Positions 1 through 5,606 of a DNA stretch of 7,169 nt are shown here, piece after piece. Numbering within the stretch: the first letter of the stretch is position 1; each line of letters starts with the position of its first letter. This stretch comes from an uncultured Bacilli bacterium (lineage in GTDB: Bacteria; Bacillota_I; Bacilli_A; RF39; UBA660), in the NCBI GenBank assembly GCA_944331725.1, contig CALVJE010000057.1, positions 1 through 7,169 of the forward strand, given 5' to 3'. A model generated the notes under the pieces. That model was not told where the DNA came from and did not search any database. It was given only the letters and a program-made list of their open reading frames with translations. Position numbers and translations under genes: made by a program.

Positions 1-132
1 TATTCCATTTTCTTTTTGATAATTTAAATAATAATTATAGACAAAACGACTACATCCAAAAGTCTTATGTATTAATATTCTTTGTTCTTCTGTTGGATAT
101 AATCTAAATTTATATGCTCTATACATTTTCAT
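1..132 (-). CDS. tnpB: IS200/IS605 family TnpB protein (RNA-guided endonuclease), N-terminal fragment
   Basis: The 44 visible codons start MKMYRAYKFRLYPTEEQ and continue through HKTFGCSRFVYNYYL. This is the hallmark N-terminal helix-turn-helix/wedge segment of TnpB (OrfB_IS605): a Y-K-F/Y-R-L/I-Y-P motif, then a G-C/A-x-R-F-V-Y-N motif. Full TnpB proteins are about 370-430 residues, so the RuvC nuclease and zinc ribbon lie off the left edge; whether the gene is intact cannot be seen. Known members are RNA-guided, transposon-protecting nucleases guided by an RNA from the element's end. The start at 132 is chosen because GGGAGG (141-146) lies 8 bases upstream; a second ATG at 126 is too far from it. 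The gene lies downstream of the tRNA-Leu in the same direction, but has its own promoter. Confidence 0.9.
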   Translation of the reverse strand, partial: MKMYRAYKFRLYPTEEQRILIHKTFGCSRFVYNYYLNYQKENGI

Positions 133-145
133 ATGACGAACCTCC

Positions 146-160
146 CTTTAGTAACTAAAG
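146..160 (-). repeat. Short palindrome next to the tnpB RBS
   Basis: A 15-base inverted repeat, CTTTAG - 3-base spacer - CTAAAG. Its distal arm runs directly into the GGGAGG ribosome binding site of tnpB. It could be the subterminal hairpin that IS200/IS605 transposases recognise in single-stranded DNA, or a leader hairpin limiting translation of tnpB. Both roles are inference, and the stem is only six base pairs. Confidence 0.4.
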
Positions 161-188
161 TGTACTGTATAGAAGATATGTTTGTCAA
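159..188 (-). promoter_or_regulatory. Likely tnpB promoter
   Basis: On the minus strand a perfect -35 box TTGACA (188-183) is followed after 18 bases by TACACT (164-159), four of six matches to the -10 consensus. Transcription would begin at about 152, giving a leader of roughly 20 bases that carries the GGGAGG ribosome binding site. The -35 box is convincing and the -10 box is weak. Confidence 0.5.
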
Positions 189-230
189 TACATTTATTCG
201 AATTTATCCATTAAAAACGCAATTTCCTTA

Positions 231-258
231 TAGATAAAAAATATAGATTTTTTATCTA
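231..258 (-). terminator. AT-only inverted repeat downstream of tRNA-Leu, possible weak terminator
   Basis: A perfect 11-bp inverted repeat (231-241 against 248-258) with a 6-base loop lies 33 bases past the tRNA 3' end. Read on the minus strand, an alternative inner hairpin (TAGAT / ATCTA) is followed by TATTTTTT, which would act as a U-tract. The stem has only one G-C pair, so termination would be weak. This is the only candidate terminator between the tRNA and tnpB. A smaller hairpin (AACAC/GTGTT, 266-280) lies between. Confidence 0.35.
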
Positions 259-291
259 CCTTTCGAACACTTGATGTGTTTATCACAAATT

Positions 292-378
292 TGGTGCAGG
301 AAACGAGACTTGAACTCGCACGATTAATTAATCACTACCCCCTCAAGATAGTGTGTCTACCTATTCCACCATTCCTGC
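292..378 (-). tRNA. tRNA-Leu (anticodon GAG)
   Basis: An 87-base class II tRNA can be folded by eye. The acceptor arms GCAGGAA and TTCCTGC pair perfectly over 7 bp and are followed by discriminator A and an encoded CCA (294-292). The D-arm GGTGGAATAGGTAGACAC is typical of tRNA-Leu. The anticodon stem CTATC/GGTAG encloses the 7-base loop TTGAGGG with anticodon GAG (U33 precedes it). The long variable arm is TGATTAATTAATCG, and the T-arm GCGAG-TTCAAGT-CTCGT follows. It reads CUC/CUU codons. No convincing promoter is visible in the 16 bases between it and the preceding glycosidase gene, so it may be transcribed by read-through from that operon or from a promoter inside the coding region. Confidence 0.96.
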
Positions 379-383
379 ATAAA

Positions 384-408
384 GGATAGTTAATTTACTT
401 AACTATCC
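384..408 (-). other. Perfect 10-bp hairpin spanning the stop codon, between glycosidase gene and tRNA
   Basis: The arms GGATAGTTAA (408-399 on the minus strand) and TTAACTATCC (393-384) are exact complements. The 5-base loop holds the TAA stop of the glycosidase gene. Only TTTAT follows before the mature tRNA 5' end, 5 bases downstream. It could be an intrinsic terminator with a very short U-tract or, if the tRNA is co-transcribed, an mRNA 3' end/processing structure in the tRNA leader. Confidence 0.5.
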
Positions 409-1480
409 AAAATGTTGGTATATCTCTAAGACCGTTGTCACCACCTGCAACTGGTGTATTAATAATTTCATTATTTATAACTAAAGCACTAGAACTTCCA
501 CCATCCATATTAGCAGCATTAATAGCACCATAGTTTTCCATTATCTCAGTTAAATCTCCCATATCAGCACCTATTGATGTTGCAAGACGTCCATTAATTA
601 CTAAGAATAAAACTATACCATCTTCTCTTTGACCAATAGCAGTTCTAGGTGCAATACCCCAACCACCATTACCTTTAACAAAACTACTCTTACCATTAAC
701 TATTAAGAAAGGACCAAACTCAATTGCATCTCTTATACCCATATCAAGTGCTTCTTCTTTAGTCATTTTACCAAGTACTAGTTTATTATCTTTAGTAAAT
801 CCTACAAATCCTCCACCCATAGAAGCATCATCATAATCACTTACAATCTTTCCATCTTTGATAACTGTACCGTGAGGAAGCGCTCCATTACTATTCCAAT
901 CAGGATCATAAAAACCACCAGCATTAATTGCAATTATAGCATTCTCTCTTTCTGCAACCGTAGTAATCGCTTCACCCCTTTTACCAAGATAAGCAGTTGT
1001 GGCAATAGAAACACGGGACGGATCATATATCGCTACTAAATATCCTTGATAACCACTACCACTTACTTCAATAACTTTATATAAATCATTACCAGGATCT
1101 TTAGTTAATATTTGTTTTTCATATTCATTCTTATATATCTTTCCACTAGAATCATAATCTTTAAAATTAATTAAATCAGGATTAGTAGTTTCATCTACTT
1201 CAATTATATGATTATTAGCAAGTACTTCATTAATAACATCATCATTATAAAACCAAGTTGCAAGATATTGATGAGACATAGAAGTCATTGCAGAAGTTAT
1301 CCAAAAATTACGAAAACCATCTATTGGTCCATAAAAAAGAAACAAAGAAAAAGAACTTCCTATTATAAATAAAGCTATTATTATTTTTGTAATTAACTTT
1401 TTCTCTTTTCTCTTTTCTTTTTTTATTTCATCAAGAATACTTGGCATTAAAATTGTCTTATCTAAATCATTCTTATTCAT
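395..1480 (-). CDS. Membrane-anchored phosphodiester glycosidase family protein (NAGPA domain)
   Basis: 361 residues. A basic cytoplasmic N-terminus (1-30) and one membrane helix (about 31-51) place the rest outside the cell. The C-terminal half (about 175-360) is a NAGPA/phosphodiester glycosidase domain (PF09992-type). Visible motifs are AINAGGF (184-190), FGPFLIVNG (255-263), APRTAIGQ (277-284), VINGR (294-298), GADMGDL (304-310) and NAANMDGGSSSAL (321-333). Characterised relatives hydrolyse GlcNAc-phosphodiester linkages. In Gram-positives such proteins are often annotated as exopolysaccharide biosynthesis; trimming a phosphodiester-linked wall polymer is a reasonable guess, not shown here. 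The start has GGAG 9 bases upstream (1493-1490) and overlaps the preceding gene by 8 bases, so the two are probably translationally coupled. The gene is divergent from the LCP ligase gene, which also acts on wall glycopolymers. Confidence 0.88.
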   Translation of the reverse strand: MNKNDLDKTILMPSILDEIKKEKRKEKKLITKIIIALFIIGSSFSLFLFYGPIDGFRNFWITSAMTSMSHQYLATWFYNDDVINEVLANNHIIEVDETTNPDLINFKDYDSSGKIYKNEYEKQILTKDPGNDLYKVIEVSGSGYQGYLVAIYDPSRVSIATTAYLGKRGEAITTVAERENAIIAINAGGFYDPDWNSNGALPHGTVIKDGKIVSDYDDASMGGGFVGFTKDNKLVLGKMTKEEALDMGIRDAIEFGPFLIVNGKSSFVKGNGGWGIAPRTAIGQREDGIVLFLVINGRLATSIGADMGDLTEIMENYGAINAANMDGGSSSALVINNEIINTPVAGGDNGLRDIPTFWIVK

Positions 1481-2111
1481 CTGGAGTCACTCCATTTTCT
1501 TGATTATTATCATTAGATTCTATTTCTTCTTTTACTTCTCTTTTACCATTATATTCTCTATCACCATTTACATCTAAATAGTCTCTTTCTAATTTAATTT
1601 CTTCTAAAGATGTATCAGTACTATTAGTTTCTTTTAGAAAACTATTATATGAAGTAATATTTTTATTATAACTTTCTACATCACTAATATAAGTATTAAC
1701 TACTTCTTCATAACCTACAATCATCGCTTCACACTTATTATTAACATCAGCATTAGGATGCAAAACATTAATACACTTATCTTCTATTTTTTTATAATCT
1801 TTATCTACTACTTCTAGACTTTTTTTATAACTATTAAATAACTCTTTAAATCTAGTATCATTATTCTTTAAAGTTTCATAATACATATCTTGTAAAACTT
1901 CATTATAGATATTATCTCTAATAGTATTAAAAGAATCTACATCAGTTTTAAATGTATCATAAGTATTAAGAACAATATCCATTCTTTTTTTAACTTCTGC
2001 CTGATCATCATTATAATTTATAATAATATAAGAAATAATTCCTATAACAATTAATAAAAATCCTATTAATATCATTATACCCAAATGTTTATTACGTTTT
2101 TTTACTTCCAT
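1473..2111 (-). CDS. Single-pass membrane protein of unknown function, helical extracytoplasmic domain
   Basis: I do not recognise a family. From the chosen start the protein has 212 residues: a basic N-terminus, one membrane helix (about residues 10-32), then a charged, Asn/Lys/Glu/Tyr-rich, mostly helical region likely outside the cell. There are two cysteines 14 residues apart (113 and 127, in KCINVLHPNADVNNKCE), which could form a disulfide. Near the C-terminus is DVNGDREYNGKRE, resembling a D-x-N-x-D-x-E calcium-binding loop, although position 12 is not acidic. The start at 2111 is preferred because AGGAG (2123-2119) lies 7 bases upstream; an in-frame ATG at 2117 is only one base from it and would add two residues. 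It is the first gene of the operon with the glycosidase (8-base overlap), so a joint role at the cell surface is likely. Confidence 0.75.
   Translation of the reverse strand: MEVKKRNKHLGIMILIGFLLIVIGIISYIIINYNDDQAEVKKRMDIVLNTYDTFKTDVDSFNTIRDNIYNEVLQDMYYETLKNNDTRFKELFNSYKKSLEVVDKDYKKIEDKCINVLHPNADVNNKCEAMIVGYEEVVNTYISDVESYNKNITSYNSFLKETNSTDTSLEEIKLERDYLDVNGDREYNGKREVKEEIESNDNNQENGVTPDE
1483..1493 (-). promoter_or_regulatory. Ribosome binding site of the glycosidase inside a self-complementary 11-mer
   Basis: The minus-strand sequence GGAGTGACTCC is a perfect palindrome around its central G. It contains the GGAG Shine-Dalgarno element and encodes Gly-Val-Thr-Pro near the end of the upstream gene. 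A four-pair hairpin (GGAG/CTCC) could hide the site until ribosomes translating the upstream gene open it, which would enforce translational coupling. This is an inference from sequence only. Confidence 0.4.
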
Positions 2112-2118
2112 AATCATT

Positions 2119-2123
2119 CTCCT
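2119..2123 (-). promoter_or_regulatory. RBS that decides the start of the 212-residue protein
   Basis: AGGAG on the minus strand. It is 7 bases from the ATG at 2111 but only one base from the ATG at 2117, which favours the internal ATG as the true start. Confidence 0.7.
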
Positions 2124-2154
2124 AGTTTTCTTTTTGTTATTAGTATGTAAAATA

Positions 2155-2175
2155 TTTAATAAAATATTTATTAAA
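2155..2175. repeat. AT-only inverted repeat in the operon leader
   Basis: TTTAATAAA and TTTATTAAA are exact complements separated by 3 bases. It lies within the predicted 5' leader of the minus-strand operon. With no G or C in the stem it may be chance in such AT-rich DNA. Confidence 0.3.
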
Positions 2176-2205
2176 ATAGTTACTTTGTTAGTCTCTATTA
2201 TTTAC

Positions 2206-2214
2206 ATTATAACA
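2206..2214 (-). promoter_or_regulatory. Extended -10 promoter for the 212-residue protein/glycosidase operon
   Basis: The minus strand reads TGTTATAAT, a perfect TG-N extended -10 (TATAAT at 2211-2206). No good -35 box lies at the right distance, as is usual for extended -10 promoters. Transcription would start near 2199, leaving a leader of about 85-90 bases. Confidence 0.55.
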
Positions 2215-2222
2215 AATTATTC

Positions 2223-2289
2223 GACAAAAGAAAGTATTAAATTATAGTATATTATAATTAAACGTAAACTTGACAAAAGAAACTATATT
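2223..2289. repeat. Direct repeat and palindrome in the divergent intergenic region, possible operator
   Basis: GACAAAAGAAA occurs at 2223-2233 and again at 2272-2282, each followed by a TAT(AT)TA-like stretch; the copies are 49 bases apart. Between them is a 20-bp interrupted palindrome at 2240-2259 with 7-bp arms AATTATA/TATAATT. They lie just upstream of both divergent promoters, where a shared regulator could bind. The low complexity of the DNA makes chance a real alternative. Confidence 0.35.
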
Positions 2290-2296
2290 AGAGGAG

Positions 2297-2325
2297 TTGA
2301 AAAGACTTAAAATATAGTCTATAAT
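2297..2325 (+). promoter_or_regulatory. Promoter of the LCP ligase gene
   Basis: TTGAAA (2297-2302) and a perfect TATAAT (2320-2325) with an ideal 17-base spacer: a strong housekeeping sigma-A type promoter. Transcription would start near 2332, giving a leader of about 34 bases with the RBS GGAGG at 2353-2357, 8 bases before the ATG. Confidence 0.85.
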
Positions 2326-2365
2326 GATAAGGTATAGTTTTTTGTTTAGCGTGGAGGTTAATTAA

Positions 2366-4375
2366 ATGAGAAAGAATAAAGAGAATAAAGAAAAAAAAGA
2401 AAAGAAAAATAAAAAATGTAGATTATGGCTTGCTATTTTAAGTATTATAGTAATATTAAGTAATCTTTTTGCTATTTATAACATCCTTTTATTAGGACCA
2501 ATTGAAGAAGTTGTTAGATATATAATAATTGGTGTATTTGTTATTTTTGATATTCTGATTATATTTAAGGTTAGATCAAAAAGACGACACAAAGAAAAAA
2601 AGGCAAAACTTATAACTTTCTTTTTAATTATTTATTTATTGTTAAACTGTGCAATTAGTGGACTTATAATGTATGCATATGGAACACTTTCTAGCATTAA
2701 CAGAGACTATGTTACTTATTCTAGTAGTTTAATTGTTAGTTCTAATAGTGATATAGAAGATGTTAAAGATTTAAAGAAAAGTAAAATTGGAATATTATCT
2801 GATGAGTCTTCTCCAGAAGGTAATATTATTCCAAATGAAGTTATTTTAGAAGATAATTTAGATAGTAATAATGAAATAGTTGAGTATGATGATTACTTCA
2901 CAGCAATGGCTGATTTATATGAAGGTGAAGTTGATTCTATCTTTGTTCCTACTGATTATCCTTCTATGTTCGCTAGTATGGAAGCTTATGAAAATATTTC
3001 TAATGAAACTAAAATTATTTTAACTAAAGAAAAAGAAATGAGTAAATCTAGTACTAGTAATAGAGAAAATTCTTCTAGAGGTAAATCAGTAACAGAACCA
3101 TTTACTATTCTTCTAATGGGAGTTGATTCTGCTGAAGAAGGTCTTTCTAAAAATACAGTAGCAAATGGTGATAGTTTAATTTTAATTACATTTAACCCTA
3201 ATACTTTAAATGCTACAATGCTAAGTATTCCAAGAGACAGTTATGTTCCTATCGCTTGTTGGAGTGGTAATCCTGAAAATAAAATTACTCACGCTGCTGC
3301 TTATGGTACTGACTGTATGATGGATACTATTGAAAATTATTTTGATGTTACAATTGATTATTATGCTAAGATTAATTTTAAAGGTTTAGTTAGTTTAGTA
3401 GATGCCTTAGGAGGAATAACTGTTGAAGTTCCTCAAGAGTTATGTACTGATAATTCTAATCGTGAAGGTCAAATCTGTATAGATGCCGGTTTACAAACAT
3501 TAAATGGTGAACAAGCTTTGGTACTTGCAAGAAATAGAAAACAATTAACTGGTGGAGATTTAGACAGAGGATTAAATCAACAATTAGTTATTCAAGGTAT
3601 ATTAAACAAGGTTAAAGATATGAAGAGTATTAACCAAGTAATGGATGTATTAAATACTGTTACTAATAATCTTGATACTAATTTTACTGAACAGCAAATT
3701 TTATCTTTCTATGATATTGCTAAAGATATAATGAATAATGCTCTACAAAAAGATGACGCTGATCTTATTAATATTGAACAATTATATTTAGATGGTACTG
3801 GACAAATGATTTATGATGAGAGAAGTAGATTAGTTTTATGGGATTATGTTCCAAATACTGAGAGTGTTAAAGATATAAAAAATGCTATGAAAATTAATCT
3901 AGAAGAAAAAGAACCTGAAATGATTAAAGAGTTCTCCTTCTCTATTAATGATCCAGAATATGAAAAGACAGTAACTGGTAGTGGTCCTTATGGTACTGCA
4001 TTCACTTATGGGTTGTTACCTGATTTTACTGGAGATAGTGAAGCACAAGCTAGAAGTTATGCTAATGCTCACGGAATAAGAGTTACATTTAAAGGAAACA
4101 GTGGCTATGTAGTTAGTCAAAGTCTTCCTGCTAATAAGAGAATAGATTTAATAAGTGGTAGTGTTGTACTAACTCTATCTGGTGGAAGTAATTATGATGA
4201 ACCTGAAAATAATAATAGTAATAATAATACCACTACTACTCCAACACCACCATCTAATGAACAGACTGAACCAGAAGAACCAACTACTCCTGAAGTACCT
4301 GTAGATCCTGTAGAACCAGTTGATCCTCCAAAAGATGATGATATAGTAGAAGAACCAGAACAACCAGATGAATAA
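2366..4375 (+). CDS. LytR-CpsA-Psr (LCP) family cell-wall glycopolymer ligase with PASTA domain
   Basis: 669 residues, membrane-bound. A Lys/Glu-rich cytoplasmic start is followed by three membrane helices (about 20-43, 51-67, 82-106). Residues about 116-222 look like part of a solute-binding fold (SLIVSSNSDIEDVKDLKKSKIGIL...). The LCP domain (about 246-415) shows ILLMGVDS (248-255), GDSLILITFNP (268-278), SIPRDSYVP (287-295), NKITHAAAYG (305-314), INFKGLVSLVDALGGI (336-351) and GEQALVLARNR with GGDLDRGLNQQ (381-406). R290, D291, R389, R391 and R401 match conserved family residues. Cysteines 298/317 and 360/371 could form disulfides. A PASTA domain lies at about 549-607 (LLPDFTGDSEAQARSYA), then a Pro/Glu/Thr/Asp tail. 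LCP enzymes transfer lipid-linked teichoic acid-like or capsular polymers to peptidoglycan. The substrate here is unknown. The fusion makes it longer than usual (300-500 residues). The gene is monocistronic, with a strong promoter and terminator. Confidence 0.93.
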   Translation: MRKNKENKEKKEKKNKKCRLWLAILSIIVILSNLFAIYNILLLGPIEEVVRYIIIGVFVIFDILIIFKVRSKRRHKEKKAKLITFFLIIYLLLNCAISGLIMYAYGTLSSINRDYVTYSSSLIVSSNSDIEDVKDLKKSKIGILSDESSPEGNIIPNEVILEDNLDSNNEIVEYDDYFTAMADLYEGEVDSIFVPTDYPSMFASMEAYENISNETKIILTKEKEMSKSSTSNRENSSRGKSVTEPFTILLMGVDSAEEGLSKNTVANGDSLILITFNPNTLNATMLSIPRDSYVPIACWSGNPENKITHAAAYGTDCMMDTIENYFDVTIDYYAKINFKGLVSLVDALGGITVEVPQELCTDNSNREGQICIDAGLQTLNGEQALVLARNRKQLTGGDLDRGLNQQLVIQGILNKVKDMKSINQVMDVLNTVTNNLDTNFTEQQILSFYDIAKDIMNNALQKDDADLINIEQLYLDGTGQMIYDERSRLVLWDYVPNTESVKDIKNAMKINLEEKEPEMIKEFSFSINDPEYEKTVTGSGPYGTAFTYGLLPDFTGDSEAQARSYANAHGIRVTFKGNSGYVVSQSLPANKRIDLISGSVVLTLSGGSNYDEPENNNSNNNTTTTPTPPSNEQTEPEEPTTPEVPVDPVEPVDPPKDDDIVEEPEQPDE

Positions 4376-4406
4376 AGAGATAAGCAAATGAACTTATCTC
4401 TTTTTT
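4374..4406 (+). terminator. Intrinsic terminator of the LCP gene, possibly bidirectional
   Basis: An 11-bp stem (4374-4384 with 4393-4403; core AGAGATAAG / CTTATCTCT) with an 8-base loop runs into TTTTTT (4401-4406), starting at the stop codon. On the minus strand the same hairpin is followed by TTTATT, so it may also stop transcripts from the convergent protease gene, which has no other hairpin after it. Confidence 0.88.
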
Positions 4407-4413
4407 AGTTAAA

Positions 4414-4451
4414 TGAACATTTTTTAAGATTTTCGTTGAACACTTTTTAAG
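4414..4451. repeat. Degenerate outer repeat pair with the same 23-base spacing
   Basis: TGAACATTTTTTAAG (4414-4428) and TGAACACTTTTTAAG (4437-4451) differ at one base and are exactly 23 bases apart, the same period as the perfect array that begins at 4453. They look like diverged or flanking units of the same array. Confidence 0.55.
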
Positions 4452-4452
4452 G

Positions 4453-4541
4453 ATTCTATTCCGTGAGATTTTGTAATTCTATTCCGTGAGATTTTGTAAT
4501 TCTATTCCGTGAGATTTTGTAATTCTATTCCGTGAGATTTT
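4453..4541. repeat. Tandem repeat array, 23-bp unit, about 3.9 copies
   Basis: Three identical 23-base units start at 4453, 4476 and 4499. A fourth, starting at 4522, matches for 20 bases and then diverges at the stop codon of the minus-strand protease gene (4541-4543). The shared core is TCTATTCCGTGAGATTTT. Units are back to back with no unique spacers, so this is not a CRISPR array. There is no strong internal dyad. It occupies the space between two convergent genes. Sequence identity suggests recent expansion (a minisatellite) or an array of protein-binding sites; its function is unknown. Confidence 0.93.
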
Positions 4542-5560
4542 TAAGACTTTAAACTTTCTAAATAAGATACCGCTTCATCAAATGTTCCTATCGCCTTAAT
4601 TTCAATATCATAATCGTTCTTCTCTTTTTCTTTTAATGCCTCTTTATAATTATCACCAATAGGAACCAAAAACAAGTCTGCATCAGCTTTTACCGCTCCA
4701 TTTAACTTGTATTTTACACCACCAATTTCTCCAACAGTACCATCACTACTTATAGTACCTGTTCCAACTATTTTTAAACCATTAGTTAAATCTTTTTCAG
4801 TTAATTTATCATAAATAGCAAGAGTTAACATTAAACCTCCACTAGGACCACCTTCACTATCTTTAAAATTTAATTCTACTTTAGGATCTGTTTTATAATC
4901 ATAAATAGTACTTATAGATATACCAGCTAATTTTTCTCCACCTATATCTTTAACTGTTGCAATTACATCTTCTTCTTTATCATTTCTTTTAACTGTTACA
5001 TTTATCTTATCCCCTACTTCACTTTTCTTAATAACCTCAGTAAACTCTGTTAATTCCTCTATTTCTTTACCATTTACCTTTATAAGTTCATCTCCTACTC
5101 TTAAACCATTATCTTCCTTATCTTCTACATAAATAACATAGTAATGCTTATCTCTAACATTCACTTCCCTATTCGCTTTTGTATACGCTAACATAATAGC
5201 AGTTTGATTAGCATTTTCTAAATATATTCTATTTCTAAACATAATATCTTCACTAGTCTCATCTTCATTTAATTCTACCTCTTCCTGTTTTTCTACATCA
5301 TACCAAGGAATTATATTACCTAATATAAAAGATGCTACATTACCCTCTAATTCTTTAACATACGCAAAGTTTAAAGTCCCTTTACTCTCATTCGCATCAT
5401 CTATTACTACTCTATCATTAATATTAATAGTACCTCCCCCTGCATATATATAATAAGGAAGTGGAAAAGTAAAAACAAAGTAACAAATTACTAGAAAAAT
5501 AATAGTTTTATAATATTCTTTCATAAATTTTTTTATTTTTAAATAAACTTTATTAAACAT
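4541..5560 (-). CDS. ylbL: YlbL/SepM-like membrane protease (PDZ plus Lon-type Ser-Lys proteolytic domain)
   Basis: 339 residues, close to the usual 340-350 of YlbL/SepM. One N-terminal membrane helix (about 18-37) anchors the protein with its catalytic part outside. A PDZ domain (about 143-205, NGLRVGDELIKVNGKEI) binds substrates. The Lon-type protease domain (about 225-335) carries the catalytic serine in EGGPSGGLM (S240), the motif GTGTISSDGTVGEIGG (266-281) and the catalytic lysine in GGVKYKLNGA (K285). Relatives cleave exported peptides and small membrane proteins: SepM trims the streptococcal competence peptide, and B. subtilis YlbL degrades the division inhibitor YneA. The substrate here is unknown. 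The start has AAGGA 8 bases upstream and an extended -10 promoter. The gene is divergent from the ylbJ-like gene, recalling the B. subtilis ylbJ-ylbK-ylbL neighbourhood. The stop codon touches the 23-bp repeats. Confidence 0.92.
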   Translation of the reverse strand: MFNKVYLKIKKFMKEYYKTIIFLVICYFVFTFPLPYYIYAGGGTININDRVVIDDANESKGTLNFAYVKELEGNVASFILGNIIPWYDVEKQEEVELNEDETSEDIMFRNRIYLENANQTAIMLAYTKANREVNVRDKHYYVIYVEDKEDNGLRVGDELIKVNGKEIEELTEFTEVIKKSEVGDKINVTVKRNDKEEDVIATVKDIGGEKLAGISISTIYDYKTDPKVELNFKDSEGGPSGGLMLTLAIYDKLTEKDLTNGLKIVGTGTISSDGTVGEIGGVKYKLNGAVKADADLFLVPIGDNYKEALKEKEKNDYDIEIKAIGTFDEAVSYLESLKS

Positions 5561-5582
5561 ATCATCAGTCCTTTACTATAAC

Positions 5583-5591
5583 ATTATACCA
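5583..5591 (-). promoter_or_regulatory. Extended -10 promoter of the ylbL-like gene
   Basis: The minus strand reads TGGTATAAT, a perfect TATAAT (5588-5583) with the TG-N extension. At 17 bases further upstream TTCATA (5611-5606) is a four-of-six match to a -35 box, overlapping the ylbJ start codon. The leader would be only about 16 bases and carries the AAGGA site. Confidence 0.6.
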
Positions 5592-5606
5592 AAAGAAGGT
5601 AATAAT

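Larger units (their letters stand above)
1..188 (-). mobile_element. Left (tnpB 5') end of an IS200/IS605-type element, partial
   Basis: The start of a tnpB gene, its promoter and a short palindrome lie at the left edge, so this is probably one end of an IS200/IS605 or IS1341-type element. The rest, including the opposite end and any guide (omega/reRNA) region beyond the tnpB 3' end, is outside the window. The boundary at 188 is only the outer edge of the promoter. I could not identify the true element end, because these elements have no terminal inverted repeats or target duplications to look for. No tnpA is visible on this side. Confidence 0.5.

Noticed and set aside
266..280. Small hairpin AACAC/GTGTT as the tRNA terminator
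   Set aside because: A five-base-pair stem with no following U-tract on the minus strand; noted only as a minor structure.
2270..2289. TTGACA at 2270-2275 as a second LCP promoter
   Set aside because: No -10 box lies 16-18 bases downstream; the nearest TATATT is only 8 bases away.
4175..4387. 70-residue open frame on the minus strand opposite the LCP C-terminal tail
   Set aside because: Its Trp/Phe/Ile-rich translation is the antisense shadow of the Asn/Thr/Pro/Glu repeats of the LCP tail. It has no convincing RBS, and the plus-strand frame is clearly real.
4453..4541. CRISPR array
   Set aside because: The 23-base units are contiguous with no unique spacers between them, and no cas genes are visible.
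5509..5514. TATAAT on the plus strand inside the protease gene as a ylbJ promoter
   Set aside because: No credible -35 box is found at the right spacing, and TATAAT occurs often by chance in such AT-rich DNA.
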